Shown piece after piece: positions 24,946 to 34,680 of a DNA stretch of 49,871 nucleotides. Numbering within the stretch: position 1 is the stretch's first letter; the number at the start of each line of letters is the position of its first letter. The translations under genes were made by a program, and so were the position numbers. The stretch covers positions 9,647 through 59,517 of the forward strand of contig NZ_JAEMXM010000032.1 of the NCBI RefSeq assembly GCF_016482785.1, given 5' to 3'. The notes beneath the pieces were generated by a model that did no database searches, had not been told where the DNA came from, and saw nothing but the letters and a program-made list of their open reading frames with translations. This DNA is from Paenibacillus alkalitolerans. GTDB lineage: Bacteria > Bacillota > Bacilli > Paenibacillales > YIM-B00363.

Positions 24946-27438
24946 ATGGAAAAACGCAACGCTCTGCAACGGTTCGGTTCCGATTGGAAGAATTCGTTCG
25001 GCAACGCAAAGCTATGGGGCAGGGATTGGCTCGTACAGAACCGTATTGTGCAAGCGGCGGTCGGCAAGAGGTGGTCGGTGCTGCTTGTCGCGATGGCGTT
25101 TCTGCTCGGCAGGGCGTCGATTCTTGAGGAACTGGCTCCGTTTGCGCTCGCTTTTTTCGCCGCGATTTCTTATTTGCGTCCGAGTCTTCTCCGCATAACG
25201 TCGGTCGCGCTCATTGCGGGCAGTTTGATGGCTGTCCAAGTTCAGACCGGAGCGATCGTCGCCCAGTTGGTTGTGTTCCTTCTTCTTCAAAAAGCTCTGC
25301 AGCGGTACGAGAAAGCCGATGCTTCCTCCGGACCGGTGATCGTATTCCTCTCGGCATTTTCAGTAGGGTTGTTTATGGATATTGCGGCATCGGATTTAAC
25401 CTGGTACGCGCTACTTATGACTGCAGTGGAAGCCCTCCTTAGCAGTGTGTTGACGCTGATCTTCATGCAAGCTCTTCCGGTGTTTACTTTGACCCGTAAA
25501 AATTATCAGCTTCGCCACGAAGAAATCATCTGTTTGATTATTTTGCTTGCATCCGTGATGACCGGTACGGTTCATTGGAATATCGGGACGGTCTCCGTCG
25601 AGCATACGTTATCCCGCTATCTCATGCTTCTAATGGCATTTGTCGGTGGAGCGCCGATCGGTGCGTCGGTGGGCGTCATCACCGGCTTAATATTGAGTCT
25701 TGCGAACATATCGGCCATTCATCAAATCAGCTTGCTAGCGTTTGCCGGGATGCTCGCGGGTCTGCTGAAAGACGGAGGAAAGATGGCGGTCGGCTTCGGA
25801 ATGCTGCTCGGTTCTTCGATTCTATCACTCTACGTTGGCGACACTTCCCAAGTGCTGCAATCGACGTGGGAGTCCGTTGCCGCGGTGGCGCTGTTCCTGC
25901 TTACCCCCCGGGGCATGATCCGGACGGTGGCGAAATATGTGCCCGGCACGCAGGAGCATGCGAAATCGCAGCAAGACTATGCGCGCCGCGTCCGGGAGGT
26001 TACGGCGAGCCGCGTGACGCAATTTTCCGACGTATTTAAGCAATTGGCGAGCAGCTTTAACCACTTGACGGAGAAAAACAACGTGCTGCAGTTTGAACAA
26101 GAGGTCGGACATTTCATGAACGCGGTGACGGCGGGAGCGTGCTCCACATGTTTCAAGAAGGAAACCTGTTGGAACGCCAACTTTTATAAAACTTATAAGT
26201 TCATGACCGATATGATGACCGAAATCGAGATCAATCCGGAATACGGCAAAGATAACATTCGCCCCGAGTGGCGGCAGCTGTGCCATAAGACGGATAAAGT
26301 ATTGACCCTGCTGCAGCAGCAATATACCCAGTACCGTTACGAGCGCCATTGGGTGAAACAAATTCAGGACAGCAGAAAGCTGGTGTCGGAACAGCTCTTC
26401 GGCGTATCCCAGGTCATGGACGATCTGGTGAAAGAAATTCGGCGCGAAGGACAAGCACTGTTCCTGCAAGAGGAACAGATCACGCAAGTATTGGAGGAAA
26501 TGGGGCTTTCCGTACATAGCATAGAAATTATTTCGCTGGATGAAGGCAACATCGAAATCGAAATCGTGCATGCATTCCAGCGCGGTTTCGACGAATGCCG
26601 AAAGATGATCGCTCCGCTGTTATCGGATGTTTTGGGAGAAACGATCGCCGTGAAGCGGGAGCAGTGGGGCGAACCGGGTGAAGGCTTTGCTACCGTCGTG
26701 TTCGGCTCGGCCAAGGAGTTCGAGGTCGAAACAGGGATCGCGTGCGCCGCGAAGGGAGGAGAATGGCTGTCGGGCGACAGCTTCAGCACGATGGAGCTGG
26801 GCAGCGGGAAGTTTGCGGTCGCCATTAGCGACGGTATGGGCAACGGAGAGCGAGCCCGGGAGGAAAGCAGCGCAGCGCTGTCTATCTTGCAGCAGCTGCT
26901 TCAATCCGGCATGGACGAGCAGCTCGCCATCAAATCGGTGAACTCCGTATTGACGCTTCGTTCTTCGGATGAAGTATTTGCAACGGTTGATTTGGCCATT
27001 ATCGATTTGTACAGCGCTAAAACGACATTTATGAAAATCGGTTCGACGCCAAGCTTCATTAAAAGAGGGAAGGAAGTGATTCCGATTTCGGCAAACAACC
27101 TGCCAATCGGGATATTGAAAGATATCGAGGTTGACTTGTTATCGCTGCAGCTGCAGCCTGGAGACGTGCTCATCATGATGACGGACGGCGTCTTCGACGC
27201 GCCGGGCCATGCGGTCAACAAAGAATTATGGATGAAACGAATGATCGCCGAATTGGACGCGGATGCTCCGCAAGAAGCCGCCGATGCGTTGTTGGAGACG
27301 GTCGTTCGCCACCACAACGGAGAAATCGAAGACGATATGACGGTCATCGTAGCGAAGATAAATCAGTTCCAGCCGGAATGGGCGACATTCCGCTGGCGCG
27401 GAAACACATCGGTCGAACGGCCGAGGACGGTGAGTTGA
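24946..27438 (+). CDS. spoIIE: Stage II sporulation protein E (SpoIIE phosphatase)
   Basis: Membrane-bound PP2C-type phosphatase that dephosphorylates SpoIIAA at the polar septum and so releases sigma-F in the forespore. An N-terminal polytopic region (about residues 35-320, around ten helices) is followed by a linker and regulatory helices. The C-terminal phosphatase domain has metal-binding ISDGMGNGERA near 626 and MTDGVFDA near 744. Length is 830 residues, close to B. subtilis. The ATG at 24946 lies 9 bases after AGGAGGTG; the TTG at 24943 is an alternative. Spo0A boxes lie upstream. Confidence 0.96.
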   Translation: MEKRNALQRFGSDWKNSFGNAKLWGRDWLVQNRIVQAAVGKRWSVLLVAMAFLLGRASILEELAPFALAFFAAISYLRPSLLRITSVALIAGSLMAVQVQTGAIVAQLVVFLLLQKALQRYEKADASSGPVIVFLSAFSVGLFMDIAASDLTWYALLMTAVEALLSSVLTLIFMQALPVFTLTRKNYQLRHEEIICLIILLASVMTGTVHWNIGTVSVEHTLSRYLMLLMAFVGGAPIGASVGVITGLILSLANISAIHQISLLAFAGMLAGLLKDGGKMAVGFGMLLGSSILSLYVGDTSQVLQSTWESVAAVALFLLTPRGMIRTVAKYVPGTQEHAKSQQDYARRVREVTASRVTQFSDVFKQLASSFNHLTEKNNVLQFEQEVGHFMNAVTAGACSTCFKKETCWNANFYKTYKFMTDMMTEIEINPEYGKDNIRPEWRQLCHKTDKVLTLLQQQYTQYRYERHWVKQIQDSRKLVSEQLFGVSQVMDDLVKEIRREGQALFLQEEQITQVLEEMGLSVHSIEIISLDEGNIEIEIVHAFQRGFDECRKMIAPLLSDVLGETIAVKREQWGEPGEGFATVVFGSAKEFEVETGIACAAKGGEWLSGDSFSTMELGSGKFAVAISDGMGNGERAREESSAALSILQQLLQSGMDEQLAIKSVNSVLTLRSSDEVFATVDLAIIDLYSAKTTFMKIGSTPSFIKRGKEVIPISANNLPIGILKDIEVDLLSLQLQPGDVLIMMTDGVFDAPGHAVNKELWMKRMIAELDADAPQEAADALLETVVRHHNGEIEDDMTVIVAKINQFQPEWATFRWRGNTSVERPRTVS

Positions 27439-27469
27439 AGATTCAATATGTTCTTCGATAGAAGTTTTT

Positions 27470-27498
27470 CTTGAAAATACTTCGAAGGAGGTTTGGTT
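27470..27498 (+). repeat. 29-bp direct repeat, copy 1
   Basis: Begins CTTGAAAATACTTCG and ends GGAGGTTTGGTT; identical over 29 bases to 27584-27612. A weak hairpin with TTTTT at 27453-27469, just before it, could end the spoIIE transcript. Confidence 0.85.
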
Positions 27499-27583
27499 TA
27501 AACATTGAAATCATGAAGTTCCATGCAGAACAGGATTATTTTAATGTTGCAACCAAACCTTCCATAATTCGCGGTCTGGCTAC

Positions 27584-27612
27584 CTTGAAAATACTTCGAA
27601 GGAGGTTTGGTT
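27584..27612 (+). repeat. 29-bp direct repeat, copy 2
   Basis: Exact second copy, 114 bases after the first. Between them AACCAAACCTTCC (27551-27563) is an inverted partial copy of the repeat end. No convincing gene is present between spoIIE and yabS. Confidence 0.85.
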
Positions 27613-27694
27613 ATAAATCACCTCTCATGGAAAAACTAGATTCTAAGAGAACTAGTTTCGGCATACGGCCGAATCCTGAGGGGAGCGACATAAG

Positions 27695-28393
27695 GTGAAG
27701 CAAATTATCGTCATTACGGACGGATGTTCCAACGTTGGAATAAGCCCGGTGCACGCCGCGGCACAAGCGCTGGAAAGAGGCATCGCGGTCAATGTGATCG
27801 GTGTGGTGCAAGATGATGAAATCGGCGCTCGCGGCGAGGCCGAAATTCATGATATAGCGCAAGCGGGAGGAGGTTTAAGCCGCGTCGTGACCGCCCGGAA
27901 TTTGGCGCATACGATGCAAATGATGACCCGGCAGACGGTTGCCGCGACAATTCAAGGAGTCGTTCGCAAGCAATTGCAGGCGATCATGGGCAGTCCGGAC
28001 GGTTCGATCGCCGCATTGCCGCCCGATCAACGCGCTCAAGTGGTTCGGACCGTGGACGATTTGACGGAAACGGCGCCTTTAAAGGTTGCTTTGTTGATCG
28101 ATACGAGCGCCAGCATGAAGCCGAAGATCGAGGCGGTGCGCGAGGCTGCCTATGATTTGATGCTTAGCTTGCGCGCGCGTCAAGGCAAAAGCGAACTTGC
28201 GGTGCTACATTTCCCGGGAAATAATTCGAACGCCGTTCAATTAGAAGTTGCTTGGACAAGCGACCTTGCAAAATTAGACAAGATCTTTTATAAATTAAAC
28301 ATGAAAGGCACAACTCCGACCGGGCCGGCTTTATTGGAAACGATTGGATATATGGACGGCGAGACGGCCTTGTGGGGCGATTACGTTGTATAA
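27695..28393 (+). CDS. yabS: von Willebrand factor A domain protein YabS
   Basis: Soluble 232-residue protein with a vWA fold, usually metal-dependent and protein-binding. The MIDAS motif is DTSAS (136-140), supported by GTTPTG (205-210) and LHFPG (171-175). Residues 1-60 resemble another partial vWA half (IIVITDGCSNVG). It is paired with the kinase gene yabT as in B. subtilis, where the unit is sporulation-linked. The GTG start follows AGGGGAG by about 9 bases. Its molecular role is unknown. Confidence 0.85.
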   Translation: MKQIIVITDGCSNVGISPVHAAAQALERGIAVNVIGVVQDDEIGARGEAEIHDIAQAGGGLSRVVTARNLAHTMQMMTRQTVAATIQGVVRKQLQAIMGSPDGSIAALPPDQRAQVVRTVDDLTETAPLKVALLIDTSASMKPKIEAVREAAYDLMLSLRARQGKSELAVLHFPGNNSNAVQLEVAWTSDLAKLDKIFYKLNMKGTTPTGPALLETIGYMDGETALWGDYVV

Positions 28394-29312
28394 ACTGCCC
28401 CGACTGCAGCCGGGCGATCGTATTACCGGGAAGTGGAGCGGAGCTGTTTACCGGATTGAACGCAAGCTAGGGGAAGGCGCGAACGGGAGCGTGTATTTGA
28501 CGCGCTCATCGTCCGGGTCTTCCTCTTGCGCTTTAAAAATCGGACTGGACGTTTACGATCTTCAATCGGAGATGAACGCTCTTCGCATGCTGGCGACGCT
28601 GCGGACGGAGCGTCCGCACGCAACGTTCCCTCAGCTGTTTCAGGCGGATGATTGGGATTTTTTAGGTGCGGCGTTTCCGTTTTATACGATGACATTCATT
28701 CCGGGCGTTCCGATTGCGCAATTTGCGAAAGTATACGGAATCGGCGCTCTGCTCCGCAGCGGCTCGCTTCTTTTAAAGGCATTGCGCGATCTGCACGAAC
28801 TCGGGTGGGCGTTCGGTGATTTGAAGAGCGACAACGTATTGGTTGGTGCCGGAGGGAAACCGGCATTGATCGACTTCGGGGGAGCGACGCCGTTCGGCCG
28901 CGCGGTTAAGCAGTACTCAGAGCTGTATGACCGCGGCCTATGGAGATCGGGCGGGCGAACCTCCGAACCGTCATACGATCTGTTTTCCTTCTGTGTGCTC
29001 ATGTTGGAGGGGGCGGGCGAGTTGAACCGCTTAAAAGCGTTATTCGAACAAGCGGACCGGCGAAACGCCGGCGCATTGCAAGCGCTTGTGGACGGGTGTT
29101 CCGCGCTGCGCCCGGTGTCCGACTGCTTGAAAAGAATGATTAGAGGAGAATACGGCCGTCTTGACGAAGCTTTGAAGGATTGGGAGAACGCATGCGGCGA
29201 TCGGGCGCTGAAGATCCGCCGCAAAGCCGGCGTTGCGGATTGGTCCGCATATTGGCTTACGGGATCGGCCGCCGCTTTCGCAGTCTCCCTCTGGTGGGTT
29301 TTATTGAAATAA
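28386..29312 (+). CDS. yabT: Membrane-anchored Ser/Thr kinase YabT
   Basis: Hanks-type kinase expressed during sporulation and linked to RecA phosphorylation and DNA damage in B. subtilis. Seen: Gly-rich loop GEGANGSV (29-36), ATP-binding K51 in CALKIG, catalytic loop GDLKSDN (144-150) with D145 and N150, and DFG at 163-165. The usual HRD reads FGD. A single C-terminal membrane helix (about 286-304) anchors it. The start is uncertain: TTG at 28386 overlaps the yabS stop by 8 bases and matches the conserved beginning, while an in-frame ATG at 28344 would lie deep in yabS. Confidence 0.85.
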   Translation: MYKLPRLQPGDRITGKWSGAVYRIERKLGEGANGSVYLTRSSSGSSSCALKIGLDVYDLQSEMNALRMLATLRTERPHATFPQLFQADDWDFLGAAFPFYTMTFIPGVPIAQFAKVYGIGALLRSGSLLLKALRDLHELGWAFGDLKSDNVLVGAGGKPALIDFGGATPFGRAVKQYSELYDRGLWRSGGRTSEPSYDLFSFCVLMLEGAGELNRLKALFEQADRRNAGALQALVDGCSALRPVSDCLKRMIRGEYGRLDEALKDWENACGDRALKIRRKAGVADWSAYWLTGSAAAFAVSLWWVLLK

Positions 29313-29334
29313 CCGTTACGTTAGGAGCATATGC

Positions 29335-30765
29335 ATGCGAGGAGCGGACATCATACGGCAAGTCGAGGATACGATCTTGGAACGGAAGCTGTTTGAAGAA
29401 GGCGAGCGTATCGTGGCGGCCGTATCGGGCGGCCCGGATTCCGTGGCGCTGCTTCACTTGCTTCACCGTTTGGCAGGGCGTTGGCGCTGGACGCTTTCCG
29501 TCGCTCATGTGAATCATGGGCTTCGCGGCCAAGAGTCGGACGAAGAGGAACAGTTCGTGAAGGATCTGGCCGCTCGATTGGGGTTGCCTTTTTGGTCCGC
29601 GCGCCTTAACGTTAAGGAAGTGACGGCGGAACACGGCAATAACGTGCAGGCGGCCGCAAGAGCACTGCGTTACGAGGCGTTGCGGAAAGCCGCGGAAGCC
29701 TTGCAAACGACAACGGTTGCGCTCGGGCATCATGCGGATGATCAAGCGGAGACGGTTCTGATGCGAATAGTTCGCGGAACGGGACCTGGCGGATTGGCGG
29801 GCATCAGGTTTGTACGCCATGCATACGGAATGAAACTTGTTCGGCCTCTGCTGCGTATAACTAAATCGGAGCTTGAATTTTATTGCGAGTTATTCGGATT
29901 GCAATTTCGCCGGGACAGCAGCAACGAATCCCGGAAATATTTTCGCAACGTCGTGCGTCTCGACCTTCTTCCTTATTTAATGAAGCATCGCGATGGCGTG
30001 CGGGAAGCTCTTTCGCGGCTTGCACAAATAAGCGCAGACGAGAGCGACCTTTTGGATGCCGAGGCGGAAGCGCTTGTGCGGAGTTTGACGGAAAAGACGG
30101 ACAGGGGCGTCAAGGGCGACCGGATCGGAATTGCTAACGTTCATCCCGCTTTACAACGAAGGATGTTTAAAATAATATTAAGTTGTCTTGCTGCGGATGA
30201 TTCTTCCATCGATTTTTCGAAATTGGAGCGGATGCGGGAAGCGATCGTTGCCTCCTCCCCTTCCAATATGGAGCTTCGTTTGACCGACAAACTGTATTTT
30301 CGCCGCATATACGATGCGGTGGAATGGACGACTCGGGAGAAACCGGAGGCGCCGTCTTATGTCCGGCAAATTGACGTAACGAAGAACGGCGGTTTACATG
30401 TTCCGGAAGCGAACGCTTCGTTAGAATGGATGCTGGCAGAACCATCCGATCCGGACGAAGTTTACGGCAATGATTCCTGTGTCGCATTATTCGACGCGGA
30501 CCGGCTCGGCGGGGAACTGCTTGTGCGCAACCGGCGGCCCGGCGACAGAATCGAACCATACGGTTTAAAAGGCAGCAAAAAAGTGAAAGATATGTTCATT
30601 GACTTGAAGATAGCGCCGGAACGGCGCGACAAATGGCCGTTGATCGCCACCCCGGACGGAACGCTGCTTTGGGTGCCCGGTTTGCGGAGATCGCGCCATG
30701 CGCTTGTCGATGAGCGGAGCGGAAAGATAGTTCGAATCCGCTTTTCCGGGGACTTTTTTGCTTAA
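29335..30765 (+). CDS. tilS: tRNA(Ile)-lysidine synthetase TilS
   Basis: Converts C34 of the CAU anticodon tRNA(Ile) to lysidine, using ATP and lysine, so that it reads AUA. The PP-loop SGGPDS is at 31-36, and the catalytic-domain block GHHADDQAETVLMRIVRGTG lies near 140-158. A C-terminal substrate-recognition domain completes 476 residues. The ATG lies 7 bases after TTAGGAG. The yabS-yabT-tilS-hpt-ftsH order is the same as in B. subtilis. Confidence 0.95.
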   Translation: MRGADIIRQVEDTILERKLFEEGERIVAAVSGGPDSVALLHLLHRLAGRWRWTLSVAHVNHGLRGQESDEEEQFVKDLAARLGLPFWSARLNVKEVTAEHGNNVQAAARALRYEALRKAAEALQTTTVALGHHADDQAETVLMRIVRGTGPGGLAGIRFVRHAYGMKLVRPLLRITKSELEFYCELFGLQFRRDSSNESRKYFRNVVRLDLLPYLMKHRDGVREALSRLAQISADESDLLDAEAEALVRSLTEKTDRGVKGDRIGIANVHPALQRRMFKIILSCLAADDSSIDFSKLERMREAIVASSPSNMELRLTDKLYFRRIYDAVEWTTREKPEAPSYVRQIDVTKNGGLHVPEANASLEWMLAEPSDPDEVYGNDSCVALFDADRLGGELLVRNRRPGDRIEPYGLKGSKKVKDMFIDLKIAPERRDKWPLIATPDGTLLWVPGLRRSRHALVDERSGKIVRIRFSGDFFA

Positions 30766-30840
30766 AGTCATGGTTCTCGGTTTGCATACATAGGATAGTT
30801 GTACTTTAGGACTGTTTTGACAGCCATGCGGGAGGATAAC

Positions 30841-31386
30841 GTGCACAACGACATCGAGGAAGTACTATTTTCGGAACAGGAAATACAGCGGAAGATTGCG
30901 GAATTGGGCAAACAAATCAGCGAAGACTACGCCGGGAAAAACCCGTTGGTTCTGTGCGTGCTGAAAGGCGCTTTTCTTTTTATGGGAGATTTGGTGAAAC
31001 GGTTGGACATTCCTCTCGAGATCGATTTTATGGCGGTTTCGTCATACGGGAAGGCAACCCAGTCTTCGGGCGTTGTCAAGATTCTTAAGGATTTGGATAC
31101 TCCGGTGGAAGGGCGCGACATTTTGATAGTAGAGGATATTATCGACAGCGGTTTGACGCTCTCTTACCTCATCGATATACTCGAACGCCGTAACGCGCAT
31201 TCTATCAAGATCGTCACTCTGTTCGACAAACCGGCGCGCCGGACGGTAGGGCTCGATGCGGATTACAAAGGGTTTGTAATTCCGGACGCCTTCATCGTAG
31301 GATACGGACTTGATTATTCCGAAAAATACCGCAACTTGCCGTACGTGGGCGTGTTAAAAGCTTCCGTCTACTCGGGCAATCATTGA
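30841..31386 (+). CDS. hpt: Hypoxanthine phosphoribosyltransferase
   Basis: Salvages hypoxanthine and guanine with PRPP. The PRPP loop is [11 protein letters not shown] (97-107), [12 protein letters not shown] (40-51) carries the usual cis-peptide region, and the end is [13 protein letters not shown]. Length is 181 residues from the GTG at 30841, which follows GGGAGG. This start matches B. subtilis HprT; the frame extends upstream to 30799 but without a ribosome site. Confidence 0.94.
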   Translation: MHNDIEEVLFSEQEIQRKIAELGKQISEDYAGKNPLVLCVLKGAFLFMGDLVKRLDIPLEIDFMAVSSYGKATQSSGVVKILKDLDTPVEGRDILIVEDIIDSGLTLSYLIDILERRNAHSIKIVTLFDKPARRTVGLDADYKGFVIPDAFIVGYGLDYSEKYRNLPYVGVLKASVYSGNH

Positions 31387-31417
31387 TAAGCCGTGAGTCA
31401 ACCATCCGCACCGTTTG

Positions 31418-31447
31418 TTGTGATGCAGGATTTGGCTATGATACAAT
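31418..31447 (+). promoter_or_regulatory. Putative ftsH promoter
   Basis: TTGTGA (31418-31423), an 18-base spacer and TACAAT (31442-31447) lie in the 89-base gap before ftsH. Confidence 0.5.
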
Positions 31448-31475
31448 ATATTCACGTCTCGAGAGGAGGTAGGGA

Positions 31476-33419
31476 ATGAACAAGATCGTCCGGAACACCG
31501 GATTTTATCTCATTATTTTTTTAGTAACCGTCGGAATTGTACATTACATCAGCAATCAGAATAACGAACGCGAACCCCTTTCCTACAATCAATTCCGCGA
31601 AGTGTTGGCCGAAGGTAAGGTCGAGTCCGTTAACGTTCGGTTCGATGGTTATACCTACTTAATTACAGGCCAATATAAAGGTCAACAGGGCGCGGATGCC
31701 ACATTTGAAACGCGTGCTCCCGTTGATGAGTATGTTTTGCAGATCATCCGCGAAAGCGGTGTGAAAGAAGAGCATGCGCGTCAAGAGGGCGAGCCGGTTT
31801 GGATTGCCTTTTTGACCGGGATCGTACCTTTCATTATCATCTTCATCTTGTTCTTTTTCCTGTTGAACCAAGCGCAAGGCGGCGGCGGCAAGGTGATGAA
31901 TTTCGGCAAGAGCCGCGCGCGACTATATAACGAAGAGAAGAAGAAGGTAACGTTCGAGGATGTTGCCGGAGCGGACGAAGAGAAGCAAGAGCTTATCGAG
32001 GTTGTAGAGTTTTTGAAGGATCCGCGGAAGTTTTCCGCGTTGGGAGCCCGTATACCTAAGGGTGTCTTGCTCGTTGGCCCTCCGGGTACCGGTAAGACGC
32101 TTTTGGCGCGCGCCGTTGCCGGAGAAGCCGGTGTTCCGTTCTTCAGCATCAGCGGTTCCGATTTCGTCGAGATGTTCGTCGGCGTAGGCGCATCCCGCGT
32201 GCGCGATTTGTTCGAGAACGCTAAGAAGAACGCGCCTTGCATCATCTTTATCGACGAGATTGACGCGGTGGGACGTCAGCGGGGCGCAGGTCTCGGCGGC
32301 GGCCACGACGAGCGCGAGCAGACGCTCAATCAACTGCTTGTAGAGATGGACGGCTTCGGCATTAATGAAGGCATTATCATCGTAGCCGCTACGAACCGTC
32401 CGGATATATTGGACCCGGCGCTGCTGCGTCCGGGACGCTTCGACCGGCAAATTACGGTGGACCGTCCGGATGTGAAAGGCCGTGAAGCGGTGTTGAAGGT
32501 GCATGCCCGCAACAAACCGCTTGCCAAAGAAGTGAAATTGGAATCGATCGCCAAATATACGACCGGATTTACTGGGGCGGATCTTGAGAATCTGCTCAAC
32601 GAAGCGGCTCTCATTGCAGCGCGCCGCAACCGGAAAGATATCGGCATGCCCGAGATCGAGGAAGCGATCGACCGCGTCATCGTCGGTACGGAGAAGAAGA
32701 GCCGCGTCATCTCCGAGAAAGAGAAGAAGATCGTGGCGTACCACGAAGCGGGCCATACGATTATCGGCTACCATCTGGAGAATGCCGATATGGTGCATAA
32801 GGTAACGATCATTCCGCGCGGCCGCGCAGGCGGTTATCTCATGATGCTGCCGAAAGAAGACCGTTATATGATGACGAAGAACGAGCTCCTCGATAAAGTG
32901 ACGGGGCTGCTCGGGGGACGCATCGCCGAGGAGATGTACATCGGCGAGATCGGAACGGGAGCTTCGAACGATTTCCAACGGGCGACATCCATCATCCGTT
33001 CGATGATTGTTGAATACGGCATGAGCGATAAGCTCGGACCGATGCAGTTCGGTACGACCCAAGGCCAAGTGTTCTTGGGCAGGGATATCGGCCACGAGCA
33101 GAACTACTCCGACCAAATCGCATACGAAATCGATCTCGAGATGAGGCGAATGGTCGATGAGTGCTACGAACGCGGCCGGAAAGTGTTGAAGGAACATGAT
33201 CGCGAAGTTCACTTGATCGCCCAGACACTTTTAGAGAAAGAAACGCTCGATCTTGATCAGATCAAGTCGCTCATCGAGAAAGGCTCGCTCGAAGGCACGG
33301 CCGGCAGCGATGGCACCCCCGATGCCGGATCGGCGCCTGCGAAGGAAGAAGACGTGAAAGTGAACATTAACAAGCAAAACTCGGACGACAGCAACAAGCT
33401 GGATTTCGATAAGGAATAA
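31476..33419 (+). CDS. ftsH: ATP-dependent zinc metalloprotease FtsH
   Basis: Hexameric membrane protease for quality control and regulator turnover. Two membrane helices (about 9-25 and 110-130) enclose an external domain. The AAA core has Walker A GPPGTGKT (201-208), Walker [11 protein letters not shown] (255-264) and the arginine-finger region. The zinc site HEAGH is at 423-427. The 647-residue protein ends in a Gly/Asp-rich, variable tail. GAGGAGG precedes the ATG. Confidence 0.97.
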   Translation: MNKIVRNTGFYLIIFLVTVGIVHYISNQNNEREPLSYNQFREVLAEGKVESVNVRFDGYTYLITGQYKGQQGADATFETRAPVDEYVLQIIRESGVKEEHARQEGEPVWIAFLTGIVPFIIIFILFFFLLNQAQGGGGKVMNFGKSRARLYNEEKKKVTFEDVAGADEEKQELIEVVEFLKDPRKFSALGARIPKGVLLVGPPGTGKTLLARAVAGEAGVPFFSISGSDFVEMFVGVGASRVRDLFENAKKNAPCIIFIDEIDAVGRQRGAGLGGGHDEREQTLNQLLVEMDGFGINEGIIIVAATNRPDILDPALLRPGRFDRQITVDRPDVKGREAVLKVHARNKPLAKEVKLESIAKYTTGFTGADLENLLNEAALIAARRNRKDIGMPEIEEAIDRVIVGTEKKSRVISEKEKKIVAYHEAGHTIIGYHLENADMVHKVTIIPRGRAGGYLMMLPKEDRYMMTKNELLDKVTGLLGGRIAEEMYIGEIGTGASNDFQRATSIIRSMIVEYGMSDKLGPMQFGTTQGQVFLGRDIGHEQNYSDQIAYEIDLEMRRMVDECYERGRKVLKEHDREVHLIAQTLLEKETLDLDQIKSLIEKGSLEGTAGSDGTPDAGSAPAKEEDVKVNINKQNSDDSNKLDFDKE

Positions 33420-33441
33420 GATAGCGATAAGCAGTTCCGAC

Positions 33442-33470
33442 GCCGCTCCTGTACGGGGCGGCTTTCGTTT
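33442..33470 (+). terminator. Terminator-like hairpin after ftsH
   Basis: GCCGCTCC pairs with GGGGCGGC (one wobble) across TGTAC, with a weak tail TTTCGTTT. Confidence 0.65.
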
Positions 33471-33526
33471 GCCGGAAATACGGCCAAACGTGTGAGAATA
33501 TGAACGAAAACCGGGAATATCACCGA

Positions 33527-33555
33527 TTGACACGGCAAAAATCATTTTGTAAAGT
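33527..33555 (+). promoter_or_regulatory. Putative promoter of the nadA operon
   Basis: TTGACA (33527-33532), a 17-base spacer and TAAAGT (33550-33555). Confidence 0.55.
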
Positions 33556-33572
33556 AAGTGTAAACTTAATGT

Positions 33573-33593
33573 AAGGCTGAAAGGCCTTTTTTT
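33573..33593 (+). terminator. Hairpin with T-run in the nadA leader
   Basis: AAGGC (33573-33577) pairs with GCCTT (33584-33588), followed by T residues to 33593. It lies about 10 bases after the likely transcription start, 85 bases before nadA, so it may be a leader terminator or end another transcript. Confidence 0.45.
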
Positions 33594-33677
33594 CATCATA
33601 CAATCGTTACTTTTTTCACAAACTATCGTCACGGCATCATTTATACAGGTTTTTAGACGGGAAAGGATGTGGGACGC

Positions 33678-34631
33678 ATGGGGGCGCCTACCATGGAAGC
33701 TTTAGCGCAGGAGCGCAAACAGGAGCAAAACCGGGAGCTTCGCGAGCGGTTGGCACAATTGAAGAAAGAACGGAACGCCATTATTCTTGCTCATTATTAT
33801 CAACGCGATGAAATACAGGAAGTGGCCGATTTTCGGGGGGACTCGTTCCTGCTGGCTCAGAAAGCGGCCGAAGCGGATGCGGACGTTATTGTGTTTTGCG
33901 GGGTTCATTTTATGGGAGAAAGCGCAAAAATTCTCGCTCCGAACAAGACGGTGCTCATCCCCGACGAACGCGCCGGCTGCCCGATGGCCGACATGGTGAA
34001 TGTCGAAGGGCTGCGCGAGTTGAAGAAAAAGCATCCTAACGCGAAAGTGGTCACGTACATCAACTCTTCGGCGGAAATCAAGGCGGAAACCGACATCGTC
34101 TGCACGTCGGCGAATGCGGTGAAAGTAATCCAATCGCTTGATGCGGAAGAGATTATTTGGGTGCCGGATAAAAATTTGGGCGACTATGTATCCAAGTTTA
34201 CCGATAAGAAGATGATCATTTGGGAAGGGTACTGCAACACGCACGACATGCTCACAGTGAAGGACGTCATCGAGATGCGGCAGCAGTATCCGAACGCGCA
34301 ATTCGTCGTCCACCCGGAATGCCGCCCCGAGGTGGTGAAGATGGCGGACTTCGTCGGAAGTACGACGGCAATCATCAAGTACTGCCGCGAATCCGGGCAC
34401 GACGAGTTTATCGTAGGTACGGAAGACGGTACAGGGTATCAATTGCGCAAGGACAGTCCTCATAAGAAATTCCATTTTGCGACTAAATACTTGGTTTGCC
34501 CGAACATGAAAGTGAATAATTTGAAGAAGCTCGTACGCTGCCTCGAAACGATGCAGCCGCAAATCTACGTACCGCCGGACGTTGCGGACAAAGCGAGGCT
34601 TTCCCTGGAGCGCATGCTACAAGTGAAGTAG
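33678..34631 (+). CDS. nadA: Quinolinate synthase NadA
   Basis: [4Fe-4S] enzyme that condenses iminoaspartate with dihydroxyacetone phosphate to quinolinate, the NAD precursor. The three cluster cysteines sit in the family motifs: C101 in GCPMAD, C186 in WEGYCNTHD and C274 in CPNMK. Length is 317 residues from the ATG at 33678, about 10 bases after AAAGGATG; GTG 33669 is an alternative. It heads nadA-nadB-nadC, which supplies quinolinate and then nicotinate mononucleotide. In B. subtilis these genes are elsewhere. Confidence 0.95.
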   Translation: MGAPTMEALAQERKQEQNRELRERLAQLKKERNAIILAHYYQRDEIQEVADFRGDSFLLAQKAAEADADVIVFCGVHFMGESAKILAPNKTVLIPDERAGCPMADMVNVEGLRELKKKHPNAKVVTYINSSAEIKAETDIVCTSANAVKVIQSLDAEEIIWVPDKNLGDYVSKFTDKKMIIWEGYCNTHDMLTVKDVIEMRQQYPNAQFVVHPECRPEVVKMADFVGSTTAIIKYCRESGHDEFIVGTEDGTGYQLRKDSPHKKFHFATKYLVCPNMKVNNLKKLVRCLETMQPQIYVPPDVADKARLSLERMLQVK

Positions 34632-34680
34632 CATGCGCTGCTTCATGGTTTCAGCGCTAACGAATAGGGAGGGGTACGCA

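Noticed and set aside
27471-27698. Open frame of 75 codons spanning the 29-bp repeats
   Set aside because: It encodes the same nonapeptide twice because of the direct repeat, has no ribosome site and runs into yabS. It is better explained as repeat DNA.
31923-33212. 429-codon open frame on the minus strand
   Set aside because: Antisense to ftsH, His-rich and without family resemblance.
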